Assembly (NCBI GenBank): GCA_009760855.2
Contig: WPIO01000028.1
Span: 3,346,501 to 3,410,500 of the forward strand
DNA from: Cristatella mucedo
Taxonomy: Eukaryota; Bryozoa; Phylactolaemata; Cristatellidae
Reading direction: 5' to 3'
Length of the DNA: 64,000 nucleotides
Positions 1 through 12,357 of the stretch are shown here, piece by piece. Both the position numbers and the translations under genes were made by a program. The notes under the pieces are model-generated. The model saw only the letters and a list, made by a program, of their open reading frames with translations. It ran no database searches and had not been told where the DNA came from. Each line of letters starts with the position of its first letter. Position 1 is the first letter of the stretch.

Positions 1-785
1 ACTTGCATTAAAATATACATGTATATAATAAGCAATCAAGTGATTATAATCGATTTAAAAAATACAAAGCTCCAGCAGCAAATTAATTGTCAAACGTGTA
101 TTTATTACAAGTGCTGCCCCACAAGACAAAGAAACCTAAGTAGACAGCAAATGTTCACCGAGCTCTTTGAATAGCATTTACTTCAAGGAATTATAGCAAT
201 CACCAAGCACAGTAAACTGTATAGCAAGCATGCTGGGCTTTTTGGGAATCACAACACGTCAGATGCCGAGTCAGTCAGCTTGAGTGGATAGTGATTGAAC
301 TCGAGCTTTTGTAGCGGAGGCCGGGATCTGATGCCGTGGTTCGTTTTCTGTGACCATCCGGTCATCATTTTTTGTCTTTCTAACGGACAATCACGTCAAC
401 AGCCCTAACCGTTACAGCAGCACATTGAGATCGTCTGTCGGCTCCTTACCGACTTACCATTACGTGCGTCAATGGTAGTGCCTGAAGCAGGATTGGTGTC
501 ATGCAGCTGCTGAAGGCTGCAGCAAGTTAAGTATGCTACATTAGAAACTATGATCTAACTAAAGATCTGGGCAGAGAGAAAGTTAAATCGGTGCAGAAGC
601 AGAGTCAACTTAAGACCCTCTTCGGCTTTTAGTAAAATGTTAAAAGCACTCGGCAAAGGAGCCTACAGCCTATTATCAGGTGAGGGAATGAGTTCATAGC
701 CAAACCAGCAAGACCTGATCGCAAGCATCTAGCAGCTAAAAGCAAGCACTCAGAGACATGCAACACCAGTGAACAGCAGCTTGAT
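1..785. other. Upstream intergenic, nothing recognised
   Basis: AT-rich sequence without a convincing reading frame, repeat family or RNA gene that I can identify. Confidence 0.5.
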
Positions 786-900
786 GCAAGTGGTTAAGGT
801 GCTCATGCCGAACAAGGTCTGACTGAGGTCGTGGGCTCGAGCCCCATGGCATATGTGAAGCACCTTAATAGAGATTAAGTTCTTTTGGGGTGCTTTGGTC
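786..900 (+). repeat. SINE-2 copy
   Basis: A tRNA-like head with AGTGGTTAAGGTGCTC (A-box region) and GTGGGCTCGAGCCC (B-box), then a tail GAAGCACC...GAGATTAAGTTC...GGGGTGCT that resembles LINE 3' ends. It abuts the SINE-1 copy that follows. Confidence 0.7.
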
Positions 901-1065
901 AGCCGTCGTGGCACACTACGTAAGGTGGTTGCTTTTCAGGAACTCGGTCCCGAAGTCGTGGGTTCGAATCCTGCAGTGGGCGATACTTTATTGCCACTTC
1001 ATGCAGTGGTGATAGCCGTGAAGGCTCTTCTGTAGCTATACAAAAGAGGCTGTTTAAATCAAATA
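901..1065 (+). repeat. SINE-1 copy
   Basis: A tRNA-derived head with B-box GGGTTCGAATCC, then TTTATTGCCACTTC, GTGGTGATAGCCGTGAAGG and the end CTATACAAAAGAGGCTG. The same order is seen in nine other copies in the window. Confidence 0.8.
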
Positions 1066-2945
1066 GTATTTATATTTATACAAATGAATTTTATTTATTT
1101 ATTCTATATACCTAATATTGTAAAGCATGTGTCTGAGCGCCAGTCAAGCAATCGGTCCAATGTAGCTCTTATGAACTGGCGATTATTATATGCATTGTAC
1201 AAGCTGAATATGGCTTACAAGAAAAATAAACTTTGGGCTGGAAACCCGATGATTTGGATCTAACAGCAGGTCGCGTTCAAGCAAATGGTGGGGCTAACAA
1301 CAGGTTGCTGCATCATCTTACATATTCCTCAGTCCAGATTTCTTGGCAGAGCTAAGCTGGTAAAGCACCAAGTGTAACTATACTCATAAATAGCTATCTA
1401 TGGATCAATCACGATCAACCTGAGGCTGACTGTCTAAGCAAGCACTATACCGAATTTTTTGGAACTGGAGTGCATGCACAGCAAGGTTAGTGGATTTTAT
1501 ATGCACAACATCCGAAACCTTGTGCTTCTCTATAAGGAAAAAACTTGTAAGAACAGCTACTCGATCAGCAAAGTCAATAAAAAAGCTACCAGGCAGTTCT
1601 TGGCAGTCGCATAGGTAGTGCTCCACACGATCAAATATTCATACTTTCAATTAGTGCAGAATAGCTTTTGGCAACAAGTTTCCAGGCATAGATCCAGCAG
1701 CTGGAACGCCTCAGGGCGGCCTTGACATCCTAAGGCCTTAGGCATTATCTTGCTTTTCACTCTGCAGAGTATAGAATTGAGACATGACTCGGCACTCTTA
1801 ATGGCTCCTAGCTCATTAACTCAACTAATTTAAAGACCACTTGCAGCAGGAGCAAATGGGAATTAAGACATATCCACTAATTCAAAAGAAGGTAGGAGTG
1901 AAAAGTTAGCAGTGTGAAAAATTATGCAACAATAAAAACCTAAAACCATTGCAAAAAGACTTTAGAGCTCGCAAACTAAGCAACTGCTAAACTTCTTTAC
2001 ATGGGTAACTCTATCAGTAAACAAGGGTCGGCTAAAGCAACTATCAATAGAGAGCTAAAGGAGCTAGTAGACTCCCATAACCCTTCACAAAATGAAGACT
2101 CCGAAGGACCCAGCAGATTAACAAGACTAGTTATGTTATATAAAGCCCACGGATTATGGAAACCAGCCATGCAAGCTCACAGACAGCATAGACAGATAGC
2201 AGCAACCACACCCCATAATCTTAACAAGTCCAATGGCATACCTAAAAATAAGTGCAAAGTAAACTCAAGCACAAGAAAGTGAGCCAAGTGATTGGGCATA
2301 GACCTAACTGAGCTAAGGCAAGTCATCAAATGAAGTACATCAAAGAGCCGGCAGCTAAGAAAGCTCCACGACACCAAGGTAGGCAGCCCAAGTGAATAGT
2401 CAACCAAAATATAGGGGATAGGACAACTGGTCTGTAGGTCTCCAAATATACTCTTAAATTTAGAACGAAGCCAAAAAAGTTCAGTCAGGTAACTCGTGGG
2501 AGATTTGCCGGCTACCTTTGCATGCCAGAATGAAATTCTCACATTCACACTCGGCCCAGAACCAGGGCAGCTTCCGAAGCAATCTAGGTCACACCAAATG
2601 TATGCCCATGGCAAGCTGCCAAATAGAAAAATTGCGTTAGCTCAGTATTATGGTACTCTTGTTAAGTCCACAAATAGAGTGTATACTTCTCTGCTTGAGC
2701 TCCTAGACATAGATTTGTAAATACGACCTGCTCACTAAATAACAGCCTGCTCATCACATCGGGAATCTGCGCCAAAAACTAACCAGAAATGCTTCCTCTA
2801 GACTGCCCGCTAACCCAAAATATTTGTACAAAACGTTTTGAAAATGTTGACCCGAATCATAGTTATGTAATGCTGAAATTTTCACTCAAGATTCCGGACA
2901 CTTTTGTAATGCAATTTATTAAGTGCTGGATGAACCTCTTTCGTT
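1066..2945. other. Intergenic; two unassigned small open frames
   Basis: Two open frames stand out. One at 1405-1626 (-) encodes 73 residues and another at 2001-2282 (+) encodes 93 residues beginning MGNSISK, a motif that could accept N-myristoylation. I recognise neither, see no splice or repeat context, and they may be chance. Nothing else is identifiable. Confidence 0.3.
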
Positions 2946-3107
2946 GAGCCGTGATTGCAAACTAAGTAAGGCGGCTGCTTTTCACGACTTCGGTCCCGAG
3001 GTCGTGGGTGCGAATCCTTCGGTGGGTGAATCTTCATCGCCACTGCAAGTGGTGGTGATAGCCGTAAAGGTCGTTCTGTCTCTATATAAAAGATGCTGCT
3101 AAATCAG
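2946..3107 (+). repeat. SINE-1 copy
   Basis: Contains TAAGTAAGGCGGCTGC, GTCGTGGGTGCGAATCC, CACTGCAAGTGGTGGTGATA and a tail GCTGCTAAATCAGC. The B-box has one substitution. Confidence 0.8.
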
Positions 3108-3233
3108 CTCGAAGTTGCTACAACAGTTCTACCATTCACTTTTATATGGCTGATTGCTCATAAACGCCGGATCTCCAATAAAAGACGTATTTATGGAAAT
3201 AGTACTTCACACCAGTCAAAATAAAAAATATTA

Positions 3234-3396
3234 CCTGATTTAACAGCCTCATTTGTATAGCAGCAGAAGAGCTTTAGCGAATTTTAACTCAGCTTGCAGT
3301 TGACAATACAGGATCGCCAACTCTGATCAGCAGGATTCGAGCCCACGTCCTCAGTCTTGGAGAGCAAGCGCCTTACCTCCTGAGCTATTACGGCCT
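3234..3396 (-). repeat. SINE-1 copy
   Basis: The reverse complement of the SINE-1 pattern: GATTTAACAGCCTCATTTG at the left, GGATTCGAGCCCACG (B-box) and CGCCTTACCTCCTGAGC at the right. It sits about 130 bases from an opposite copy, making an inverted pair. Confidence 0.8.
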
Positions 3397-4989
3397 AATG
3401 AATGTGTGCGTACCTGGAAGCTCATACCCCTAATCTGTATCAGACTGGATCACAATAATGACGAACTCTTCAATAAGCCCTTCGAATTTCAGAAATACCT
3501 TTAACGGGACTAAGACTTAGAAACTCTTACCGTCCCAAGTTTCACAACCTACAGATGGATTATGAATTGTTAAAAGCTTTTGAAATGCAGTAGACTCTGC
3601 AGGTAAATGTAGCAAATTTTATATAATAATTCAAGGTCCAATGCTAATTATTTCTAGAGTAAGCTTTCAGGATGACCTCAGCGTGCAAACGTGTTGCTCT
3701 TCACATAGCATAGTTGAGGGTACTGGACTACCCAACGGTCACGTGCTCGGCAGCAAGCACAGCTTTTCAAGCCAATCGAAGTAGTACGACAGTAAATACA
3801 CCATACGAAGTCACCTTCCGCTAGTCATAGCCGGGAATCGTGCATTTTACGAGTCTGCGGTCACGCAGCAGCTCGAAATGCTTACCTGCTACGCTGGCTT
3901 GAGTTACCCGCTGGATGACGGCTCGCATCCTACCGGATACAGAACACGCAGAAATGGATCCGCTGATATATTCCTATGGTTACCGTAGGCGGCGGTTCTA
4001 CTGGATCCAGTTGAATTGATCGTGCCGGCGGTGAGTACGATTTCTGAAAGTAGCTTCTATAGGTCAACGGAACTATCTCGGACCAAACGTTTTTTGGAAT
4101 GTGAGCTTCATTTGCGCCCATTCGTGCCTGTCATTAGGCGTGGAAGCTCTGGCTATCGGCTCCAAGCAGACCACAGCTTGAACATGTGTAGCTATGTCGG
4201 TGCGAAAGGCCTGAGATTAGCGGAGCGTAGGGCCTCGAAGAACTATATAGAAAACCACAAATGATTTCTCACAATGTCTTCCAACAAACAGGCTCCCGTA
4301 CTATTCAGGTCAGATTGCTTGGGGATATGAATTTATAGCTCCGTAGCGAACGCCGTTGGTTGCGTTCATGGAGTCTCGCTAACGGTGGCTTGCCGTCCAT
4401 GCAGTAAGACCGCGCCGCCAGCCCTGCGAAATGATGTGCTCCGTAGGTTGCCTGTTTCCACGCCGCCGCACTTTCTAGCAGCTGTCTGCTCGCAGAGAAA
4501 TAGTAGTAGCACACCCATATACCGAGGTGCCGGTCCGTACTAGTGAGATGAGGTCGCCAACGAGTACCTCCGAGACTGAGAGTGTAACTGATTGTTATCC
4601 CGTGCTGCCCATTCTTTTAGAGTCAGGACGCTATGCTCCTCAAACTTATGCGACAGAGTCTTCGATGGCCGCCTCGAGTGATCGGCGTGCTCAAAACTTG
4701 GCGCTGAGCTAATTTGATTACCTTGACTCCTACTCTTGCATGCTCAAGGTGCAGACGATACAAAAACTTGGCCCTGACACAAGTATCGGATAAGGAATAC
4801 TAAATTCAAAAGTGCAGTCAGAATCTGAGAGCATTGATAGAAGGTAGGCTGAAAAGAGCAAGGGGCAACGCCCAGCGGTGTGGCCGACAATGGAGATCGG
4901 CATTACTTCCCTTCTCCTCCACCCTACCCACCCTCGTAGATCATGTAGAGCTTCGGAGATTGGCTTAATCTGAATACTAAAAAGCACAG
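3397..4989. other. Intergenic, nothing recognised
   Basis: Mixed-composition sequence with short open frames on both strands (for example 4016-4264 and 4527-4712 on +). None shows a family signature. Confidence 0.4.
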
Positions 4990-5540
4990 TGTTGACATGT
5001 AAAATGTGGTTTGTGGCAGCATGCACATTGTCAGCACGTATAAGCACACAGAGCTCGAATCAGAAGGACTCTCTTAATACTGTGATAAACAGATGCAGTC
5101 TAGCTTGTTTTTAAATTTGGTCAAGTCGGGGATGTAGTAACGTCATTCGGGTGTGAGTTCCACGCTTTGGGATCATATGAACTAAAAGCACGGTTTCCAA
5201 AGGATTTCAGGTTCGTACGCAGTGTAGCTAAACAATCTGAGTCAGAAAAGCAGACGGTACTATGCCTAGCCTGGTTGAGGAGCAGTTCTGATAGGTAGGC
5301 CAGGTCCAGAGAATGGATAGACCTAAAAGTGAGTGGCAGATCATTGAAGTTGGTGTGCTGCTTATTTGGGAGCCAGTGGGGATGGCTAGACGTGGCAGCT
5401 GAAGCTTTCGAGAGACAAGCCTCACTGCCGAGTTTTTCGCCAATTGTAAGCACCCGATTGCACAGGTCGTTGGACCAGCAAGCAGTGAATTACAGAAGTC
5501 GAGATTGTGTGCCACAGATGCGTGGACTAATTTAGATATA
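4990..5540 (-). repeat. LINE-A relic, reverse transcriptase C-terminal part
   Basis: The minus strand reads LDFCNSLLAGP, LQLAKNSAVRLVSRK, HWLP, LTFRSIHSL and AYLSELLLNQARHS in shifting frames, the familiar C-terminal region of L2/CR1-like LINE polymerases. Frameshifts make it dead. The 3' untranslated part with GGTTTGTGGCAGCATGCAC follows to the left. Confidence 0.8.
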
Positions 5541-6084
5541 GTATTTTTGTCTAGCAGAGCCTGGGGTACCCTGTACTTCAGTGGTTCCTCGGCTAACCTT
5601 TGTCCTGTTCACATCAATACTTTGGAGCTTAGGTCGGCAAGCTCCGGCTTTTAGGTTAGATATGGCCTAGCTAGTAATCAAGTCTGGCCTAATGCCTCCC
5701 TGTTTATATATTGCTGGATCCGGCCTAATTGAATTGCAGTGGTTTTGTTCCCCTTCATTTCTTCTGGCTGCAGCTCAAGCTGTGGATCGTGTTTATTTTT
5801 TAACTGATGTCTGGCGTCTGTATGAAACAGAAGCGCCTAGCCGGGGAGGGATAATGTTAACGTCTACCTCTATAATTGCCGTGGGCGTCTGCTCGTCTGT
5901 TGCGACAGTTTTTTTGTTCGTCTGACTACGCCCACTACGTCAGCCTGGTGGAGTGGGCGTAGTTTTATCTGGCTCAGTTTGCCTTCTTGACCTTCTGCAA
6001 TGACCTAGCATTCCCAAAAGTTTGCCAAACTGTGCCTAAGATACTCCCACTAACATACCATATGAACCATTGCAGTGCCCTAGC
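5541..6084. other. Unassigned insert with perfect 12-bp inverted repeat
   Basis: The segment lies between two parts of a LINE-A copy. It holds ACTACGCCCACT at 5925-5936 and its exact complement at 5952-5963, a 15-base loop apart. Its origin is unclear. Confidence 0.4.
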
Positions 6085-6420
6085 CAAGATTAGAGGCGCT
6101 CAAGAAAGACTATGCGATCATTAGTATCAAACGCTGCAGAAAAATCGTGCAAAACAAGCAGAGAGACTTTAACCAAGTCTGAATTCCTGAGAAGGTCGGT
6201 ATTCATCCAAAGCAATGTTGACTCTGGGGAGTGATTAGCTCTAAAACCAGACTAGAACTTACTTGCTCAGTTTTAAGTTCCAATACAGGAGTTCAGCTGG
6301 TCTGCCACAACTCGTTCTTGTGTCTTTGATGGGAAAGGTAGAAGGGAGACTGGACGGAAGCTGTTCAGGTTCTCTTGATCTAGTGCTGCTTTCTTTATTA
6401 GTAGCCTAACAACAGCCTTT
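6085..6420 (-). repeat. LINE-A relic, polymerase palm motif
   Basis: On the minus strand LLVLHDFSAAFDT matches motif A of LINE reverse transcriptases (LLDLSAAFDTVDH in many L2/CR1 elements). It probably belongs with the relic at 4990-5540. Confidence 0.65.
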
Positions 6421-7382
6421 TTGAAAGTAGCTCGGACATAACCTAAGGCTAATGCTGCATCGCGGAAATAGGACGGTGTGAATAGGGTCTAGAGGACTAG
6501 CGGTACTCTTCTACTGGGAAATAAAGATCTCATTACATAGGGAATTGTGGAAGTGAGTTTCGCAATCTCTGACTACCACACCACAAGCTCCAGTCACCAG
6601 CAGTCTCTAAATGTAAGAATTTGCCGCTAATTTATTGTCCTGGGCACCACGAGGCCGAATCCTGTGTTGGAGTCCAGCTACATTTCAAGGAGCGAACCGC
6701 GTTGGTAAGAGCTAGAACTTAGCTCTGCATTTCCATGGATTGACCGAGAGCCATTGCAGCTCTTGTATCTAAGGACATGTGTGACTAAGACCGGCCCAGC
6801 GGCCATATTCACCACCAACTCTAGATGCATCGTGGCTTTTTTCCTGAGCCCAGCCAATGCTGAGTCGTGGCAGTCCAGTCTTAGAATCAGGGAACAAGTA
6901 AGATCTGCAGTGCAGTCACTTCAGCAAGTGGTCCAAAAACGGTAAGCAGCGATCAAACGTGAGAACTGATTGTGGAAGAGGTTCTTTGAAAATAACTTTT
7001 AAACTACAGTTAGTCATCACAGAAGACTTGGTAGTTGGTATACTATAGCTCGCGACGATGGTCGAACTATGGCAACAGAATTACTAGAAGAGCTAAGTCA
7101 TTTATACCAGTAAACCAGTTATGCGCTCAGGGTTTTCTATGGATAATTTTGTCTCATCATCGGTTGGAGTACGTATGACTGTTATTCTCAGCTGCCCTAC
7201 AAGCATCTAGTAAAATAGTGTGCCCTGTTGACATTCTATGTGACACTGATATCGCCAATGAAATTTGTGAAGGAACTTTCATGAAAAAAAAGACGGGTAT
7301 CCGCTGTTTATGTTCAAATTTTTTTGCTCACAACTTACAGACTCCTTATCGTACGGAAAAATAGGAAAACCACTCATTCGTC
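6421..7382. other. Upstream region of CFAP70
   Basis: Includes the candidate X-box at 7063-7076. There is no TATA box at a convincing spacing. The 5' UTR and transcription start cannot be placed from sequence alone. Confidence 0.4.
7063..7076 (+). promoter_or_regulatory. Possible X-box (RFX) half site upstream of CFAP70
   Basis: CGAACTATGGCAAC carries a perfect right half (ATGGCAAC) of the RFX consensus GTTNCCATRGNAAC but a poor left half. It lies about 310 bases upstream of the CFAP70 start. RFX factors commonly drive ciliary genes. A half site of this length can occur by chance. Confidence 0.25.
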
Positions 7383-7439
7383 ATGGCCTCGAGACCGCCA
7401 GAGAAATTGACTGTGACTGTCCTTAGACTTCGATATATG
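7383..7439 (+). CDS. CFAP70: CFAP70 exon 1 (start codon)
   Basis: The exon encodes 19 residues, starting [19 protein letters not shown], with alternating hydrophobic residues as in the family's first beta strand. It ends exactly at a GTAAGT donor in phase 0, and exon 2 resumes with KGTRGDS, which fits the family's KGFKGD segment. ATG at 7383 is the only in-frame start next to this donor. Confidence 0.8.
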
Positions 7440-8513
7440 GTAAGTCACAACTGCAATACTTTTCTTGGAGACGTACTTGTTAATCAATATTTGTCTCGAT
7501 TGCTGGTTTCTTGTTTATGCTTGGATACAGTTATTCGCATACCTGCTAGCAATAATAATAGTAATAATAATGAACTTGATAAAGCACCCTCAGAGAACTA
7601 AATCTCTTTCTAGGAGTTTTACATTTACTGCAATGGAAACACGATCGAATTGTGAATGGTATCATACTTAATAGTTCACCTGCCTACGTGCAGATATACG
7701 TACGTAGCTATATTGGTGGGTTTCAGCCACTCAAGTACTATGGGAAAAATTTGACTGGCTCCCGAATTCGTCTTGCCGCTTTTCCTCCTTCCTCGGTCGC
7801 TCCGGCCTGTAGTCGCCGGCCATAATGACTCTTTCTCTAAGCATCTGCAGCACTCCGTTTAGCCGCCTCTTCCGGCGTCTCACCGACCCGTGGCTGCTGG
7901 CGTCTCTCCGACCCGTGGCTGTTGGCGTCTCTCCGACCCGTGGCTGCTGGCGCGAACGCCTTTTCCTTTTAGCTTATGCAGATGCTGGATCTCGATATTT
8001 CCTATTCATTCAACAAATATAAACCGGGTATGAGTTTTAAGTCTATCATTAGTTCGCAGCCATTTAAAAGCACTGCTGAAACTCAAGTGTTACACTAATC
8101 GAGCAGCTGTCCGCTACGCTGCAACTCGGCTACGCCTGAAGCTGAAGCTGGAGCGGATAGAATGGATAGAGCTCATTAGTCGGTTCGAACGTAGCGCAGA
8201 GAGCGCTCAAGCTGCTCGATACAGCGACTGCCTTAAGAAAACCTCTTTAAGTTTAAACCTGGTGAAGCGTAAAACGTTTTTCACTTTCAACATTGACTAT
8301 AAGAGTGCAAGTGCAAGCTACGTGTGCAGACTAGTAAACTACCTCGCCTTTTTCTTTTGACAATCCGTATTACTCTACCCGACGATAGAACCATTACGAA
8401 AGACTTAATGTAAGCTGAATGTCGATGACTGATTAATTAACAGCCCTAGCTTAGCATAGGGGCATATCATAGTTTCCCTTTTAATTTTAAGTTTACAGTG
8501 GCTGCTATGAATA

Positions 8514-8545
<32 letters not shown>

Positions 8546-10884
8546 TTGTGTGTGTGTTGCAGATATATCAATATCTATGTTTGATGCCATTTATTTCTCG
8601 ATATAGCGATGATATTGATAATATCGAGACTACTCGGGCATAAGTTTGTTACCTTGAAACAATCGGGTACACATAATTGACTCGATATCTCCTATCGAGA
8701 CTTTGTATTAAGCAATTCGCAACGAAGCGCTACTCATTGGAAATATCCTCAAATCCTGAGGTGTGGAGCCTATGAATACGATGTAAAATAATACTCACGA
8801 GCCTCCATAGCCAGGCTGCACTGCTCCTACCGAGGTGTCAACTTAGATAGACTGGCCCATATAAATCACGGCCGCTCAAACTCATTTCCTTTACAGAAAG
8901 GAACTCGCGGTGACAGCCTCTGTTGCATGGTCAGAGCAGAGTATAACGATGCGGTTCTGGGCGAATCGATAAAAGTTGAATCCTCAGCTGCTGACGGCTC
9001 ATTCGAAATGAACTTCTCCTCGTCAATCACAGTAACTTTTGACGACTACAAGGATCTAGACGAAGTTGCATACAAGCCGGTGCTATGTAAGTACCACGTA
9101 TCTGCCAGACGCTTTCTGAAGTGGTGGCCAAGCAGCGGCGTTGCCTAATACTTGTTCTCCAAAGTTACCTGGATCGTGTCGTCTAGACAAGACACATTAT
9201 GTAAAAGTGACCGACCCGATACCTAGTTTATCCAAAACTGAAAAATCTCTCAAATATATCACAGCACTACTCCAAAACAAGAATGCGTCGTGTCATCTTC
9301 CTGAGTTTAACCCACGACCTCTCACTTTGAGGTTAAAGTAAAATCAGTTCAGCAGCAGTCTATTTTTACCTCTGCTTAGGCCATTCATGCTTTTATCTTC
9401 TACCAGGTCAGAGCCAGCAGAATTGTCCGCTGTCAGGCAGACACGAACAATTCCAGGAAAGGTACAAAGTCTACACCTGCATACTATGCATATGTCTCTG
9501 TCTGTAACTTACAAATCAACAAAGACTAAGTGAGTGCTAAACTAAAGAATTGTCTACAGCTTACAGCTCAGTCAAAGCTTAAGTGGCTTCCGTTGCACAT
9601 GCAGTAGCCAGCAGACTCCATTGTTGCCGCCCTGGTTTGGCCCATGGATAAGGTGCTCGCCTTTGACCACCGATTTTGTGGGCTCGAGCCCTGCGGTATT
9701 GTGAAGCGCCTGGATAGAGAATCAGTTCTCTTAAGGTGCTATATAAAGGAATTACATTTTTTCTTATTTTTATCGTAAGAAACAAAGATAAAGTGAGAAG
9801 CATGGTTTAATCAGGAGATCAGTCGAAGAAGTGAGTATCATTGAAGTAGCAGAATGCTAGTAACATTGTAAGGATGCATGTTTACTTGGAGCATTCAGAG
9901 CTTGCAGAAAGAATTTAGACTTAAAAAGTAACCAAAGACCAAACAACTTCTTCCCCTCAATTGAGAAACAATCTCTCTATCTTTTGCTTTCTAAGCCAGT
10001 ATCATATCCTTTGAACAGTCGAGACTATTGACTTTACTTGACCAGTCACATGCGAGAGACAATCCCGATGTACCGCTTAAGTGCACGTGCATTTATATAA
10101 CTACAATAGTTTACCTGCTGCAGCCGTTATATCTAGTTTATTAAGCGATTAGAGGCTGAACTGACCGCTCGATATAAGCTGCATTTCTACTATCCTGATT
10201 TTTGCATGACTTTCTCCGAGACTAGCATTGTCAAAGTTATCCAAATACTTCGGTTCTCCCCGGATCGTTACGATCGTCCGAGACTTTTTTGACCAAAATG
10301 GTTATATGCAATTCAGACGGTGTGAAACATTATGCAATTCCGGACCCTGAAAAATTTCACACCAGCCTCTTGATCTTTGCACAGTTGTCTGACACTCCTC
10401 AACAGCAAGTGAAACAGCCCGGCTGCCTGCCATGGGACAGTGAGGGGTCCGATCAATGTTTCCCCTCGCTGAGGCCTGTCTACCCACAACTTGTACCGGT
10501 TTTCTGGTCGAGTACTCCACGGATTCAGCTGTCCAGACGACCGCCTCACTACTTTGAACACAGAGCTTCAATCGAGTAACTTGAAATTTACACTAGAAAT
10601 CGCAACTTGGGAAGGCCTCGTGTGATAAATTGGTGCATCACATCAGACAAGGCTCCGAATTTGAATTGCGAAGTCGGTTCTGATGGGCTTAACCATATTA
10701 TCAAAAAATAATTAAATATTCATATATAAACCTAATAGAACTAGGCCCCCTTTCTAAGTACTTTAAATATGCTTTAAAGGAACTGTTCATTATGCAGCTC
10801 TTCTTACAAAACTCGTGTGCGTTGATTTCAAAATGCGGGGCTTCAAGACTACAGTTTGTGTGCGTGTGTCTTTGTGTGTGTTTG

Positions 10885-10929
<45 letters not shown>

Positions 10930-10952
10930 CTTTGTGTCTGTGTCTTTGTGTC

Positions 10953-11011
<59 letters not shown>

Positions 11012-11678
11012 AGAGAATACAGTGGCAATAGAGTCTGTAGCACAACAAGTAAGCTGGTTCGTTACAAGATTTTTTTAGGTGAACTCTCTCACGCAAATGT
11101 CATTTGAGAGTCCATCTTTGTAGCTCAACTTTGCTTATCAGTTGCTGTGCATAATCAGAAGCGAAACTTACATGACCTCTGAACCCGCACCCCATGCTTG
11201 CTGTGCGCATTTATGTTTGGTCGCGGTTAGCATTCTAATGGCCCCACCCACAAGGGGTTCCTGTTTACAGACACTGGAGCTGTGAGTCAATAGCCGGCAT
11301 TTACAAGTGAATTAAAAACAGCCAGAAGCGAATCGAAGCAGTTGATAACAGTAATAATAACGCCGCATTTTGTGGTACCCTCAAAGATCTTAATTTCTTT
11401 CGAGGCGCTTTACGTTTGCTGAAACTTCAGAGCAAACTTTGTCGCTTCTTTATTCCCTTTGCAGTGACCTTTACTGAAGTACTTCCTAAGGAAAAGAAAC
11501 AAAAAGAAGAAAAAACTGTACCACTGGGCCAGTGCACAGTTGATCTGTTTCCAATGTTAAAAGGTATTGTTAAATCAGAAGTCGTTGCATTATAGTTCTC
11601 TTTCTCTCTCACTTCTTCAATCTCTTTATTTATTTATCAAGCATGTATTTATCCATCTCTCTCCAAACCTCCCTCTCT

Positions 11679-11737
<59 letters not shown>

Positions 11738-11885
11738 TATATGTATACGTATATACACGCATATATATATATATATATATATACATACACACATATATAT
11801 ATATGTATACGTATATACACGCATATATATACATATATATATATATGCGTGTATATACGTATACATATATATATATATGTGTGTG

Positions 11886-11922
<37 letters not shown>

Positions 11923-11938
11923 AGATAGGTTCGGATGC

Positions 11939-12016
<78 letters not shown>

Positions 12017-12274
12017 GTGTGTGTGTGTTTGTGTGTGTGCATGTATATATACATGTCTATATCCCTCACTCCTTCTCTCTCTCTCTCCGTTTCTTCTGCC
12101 CCTCTTTCTCACCACCCTCTATCTGTCTACTTATAAGTCACTCTTACCGCGTTAATCCGTTTATCCATAAACCTATTTCCGGTCTGCCTATTTATTCGTC
12201 TCTCTATCTCTCTCTCTCTTTTTACCCTATCCTCTATTCTTTCCTCTCTTTCTCCATTATCTCTCACACACACC

Positions 12275-12357
<83 letters not shown>

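Noticed and set aside
10701-11107. Open frames of repeated Cys/Val or His/Thr on both strands
   Set aside because: They are translations of the TG/CA microsatellite.
11567-12357. Frames of up to 189 residues rich in Tyr and Ile
   Set aside because: They are translations of the TA and CT microsatellites in intron 3; a transmembrane or secreted protein is not supported.
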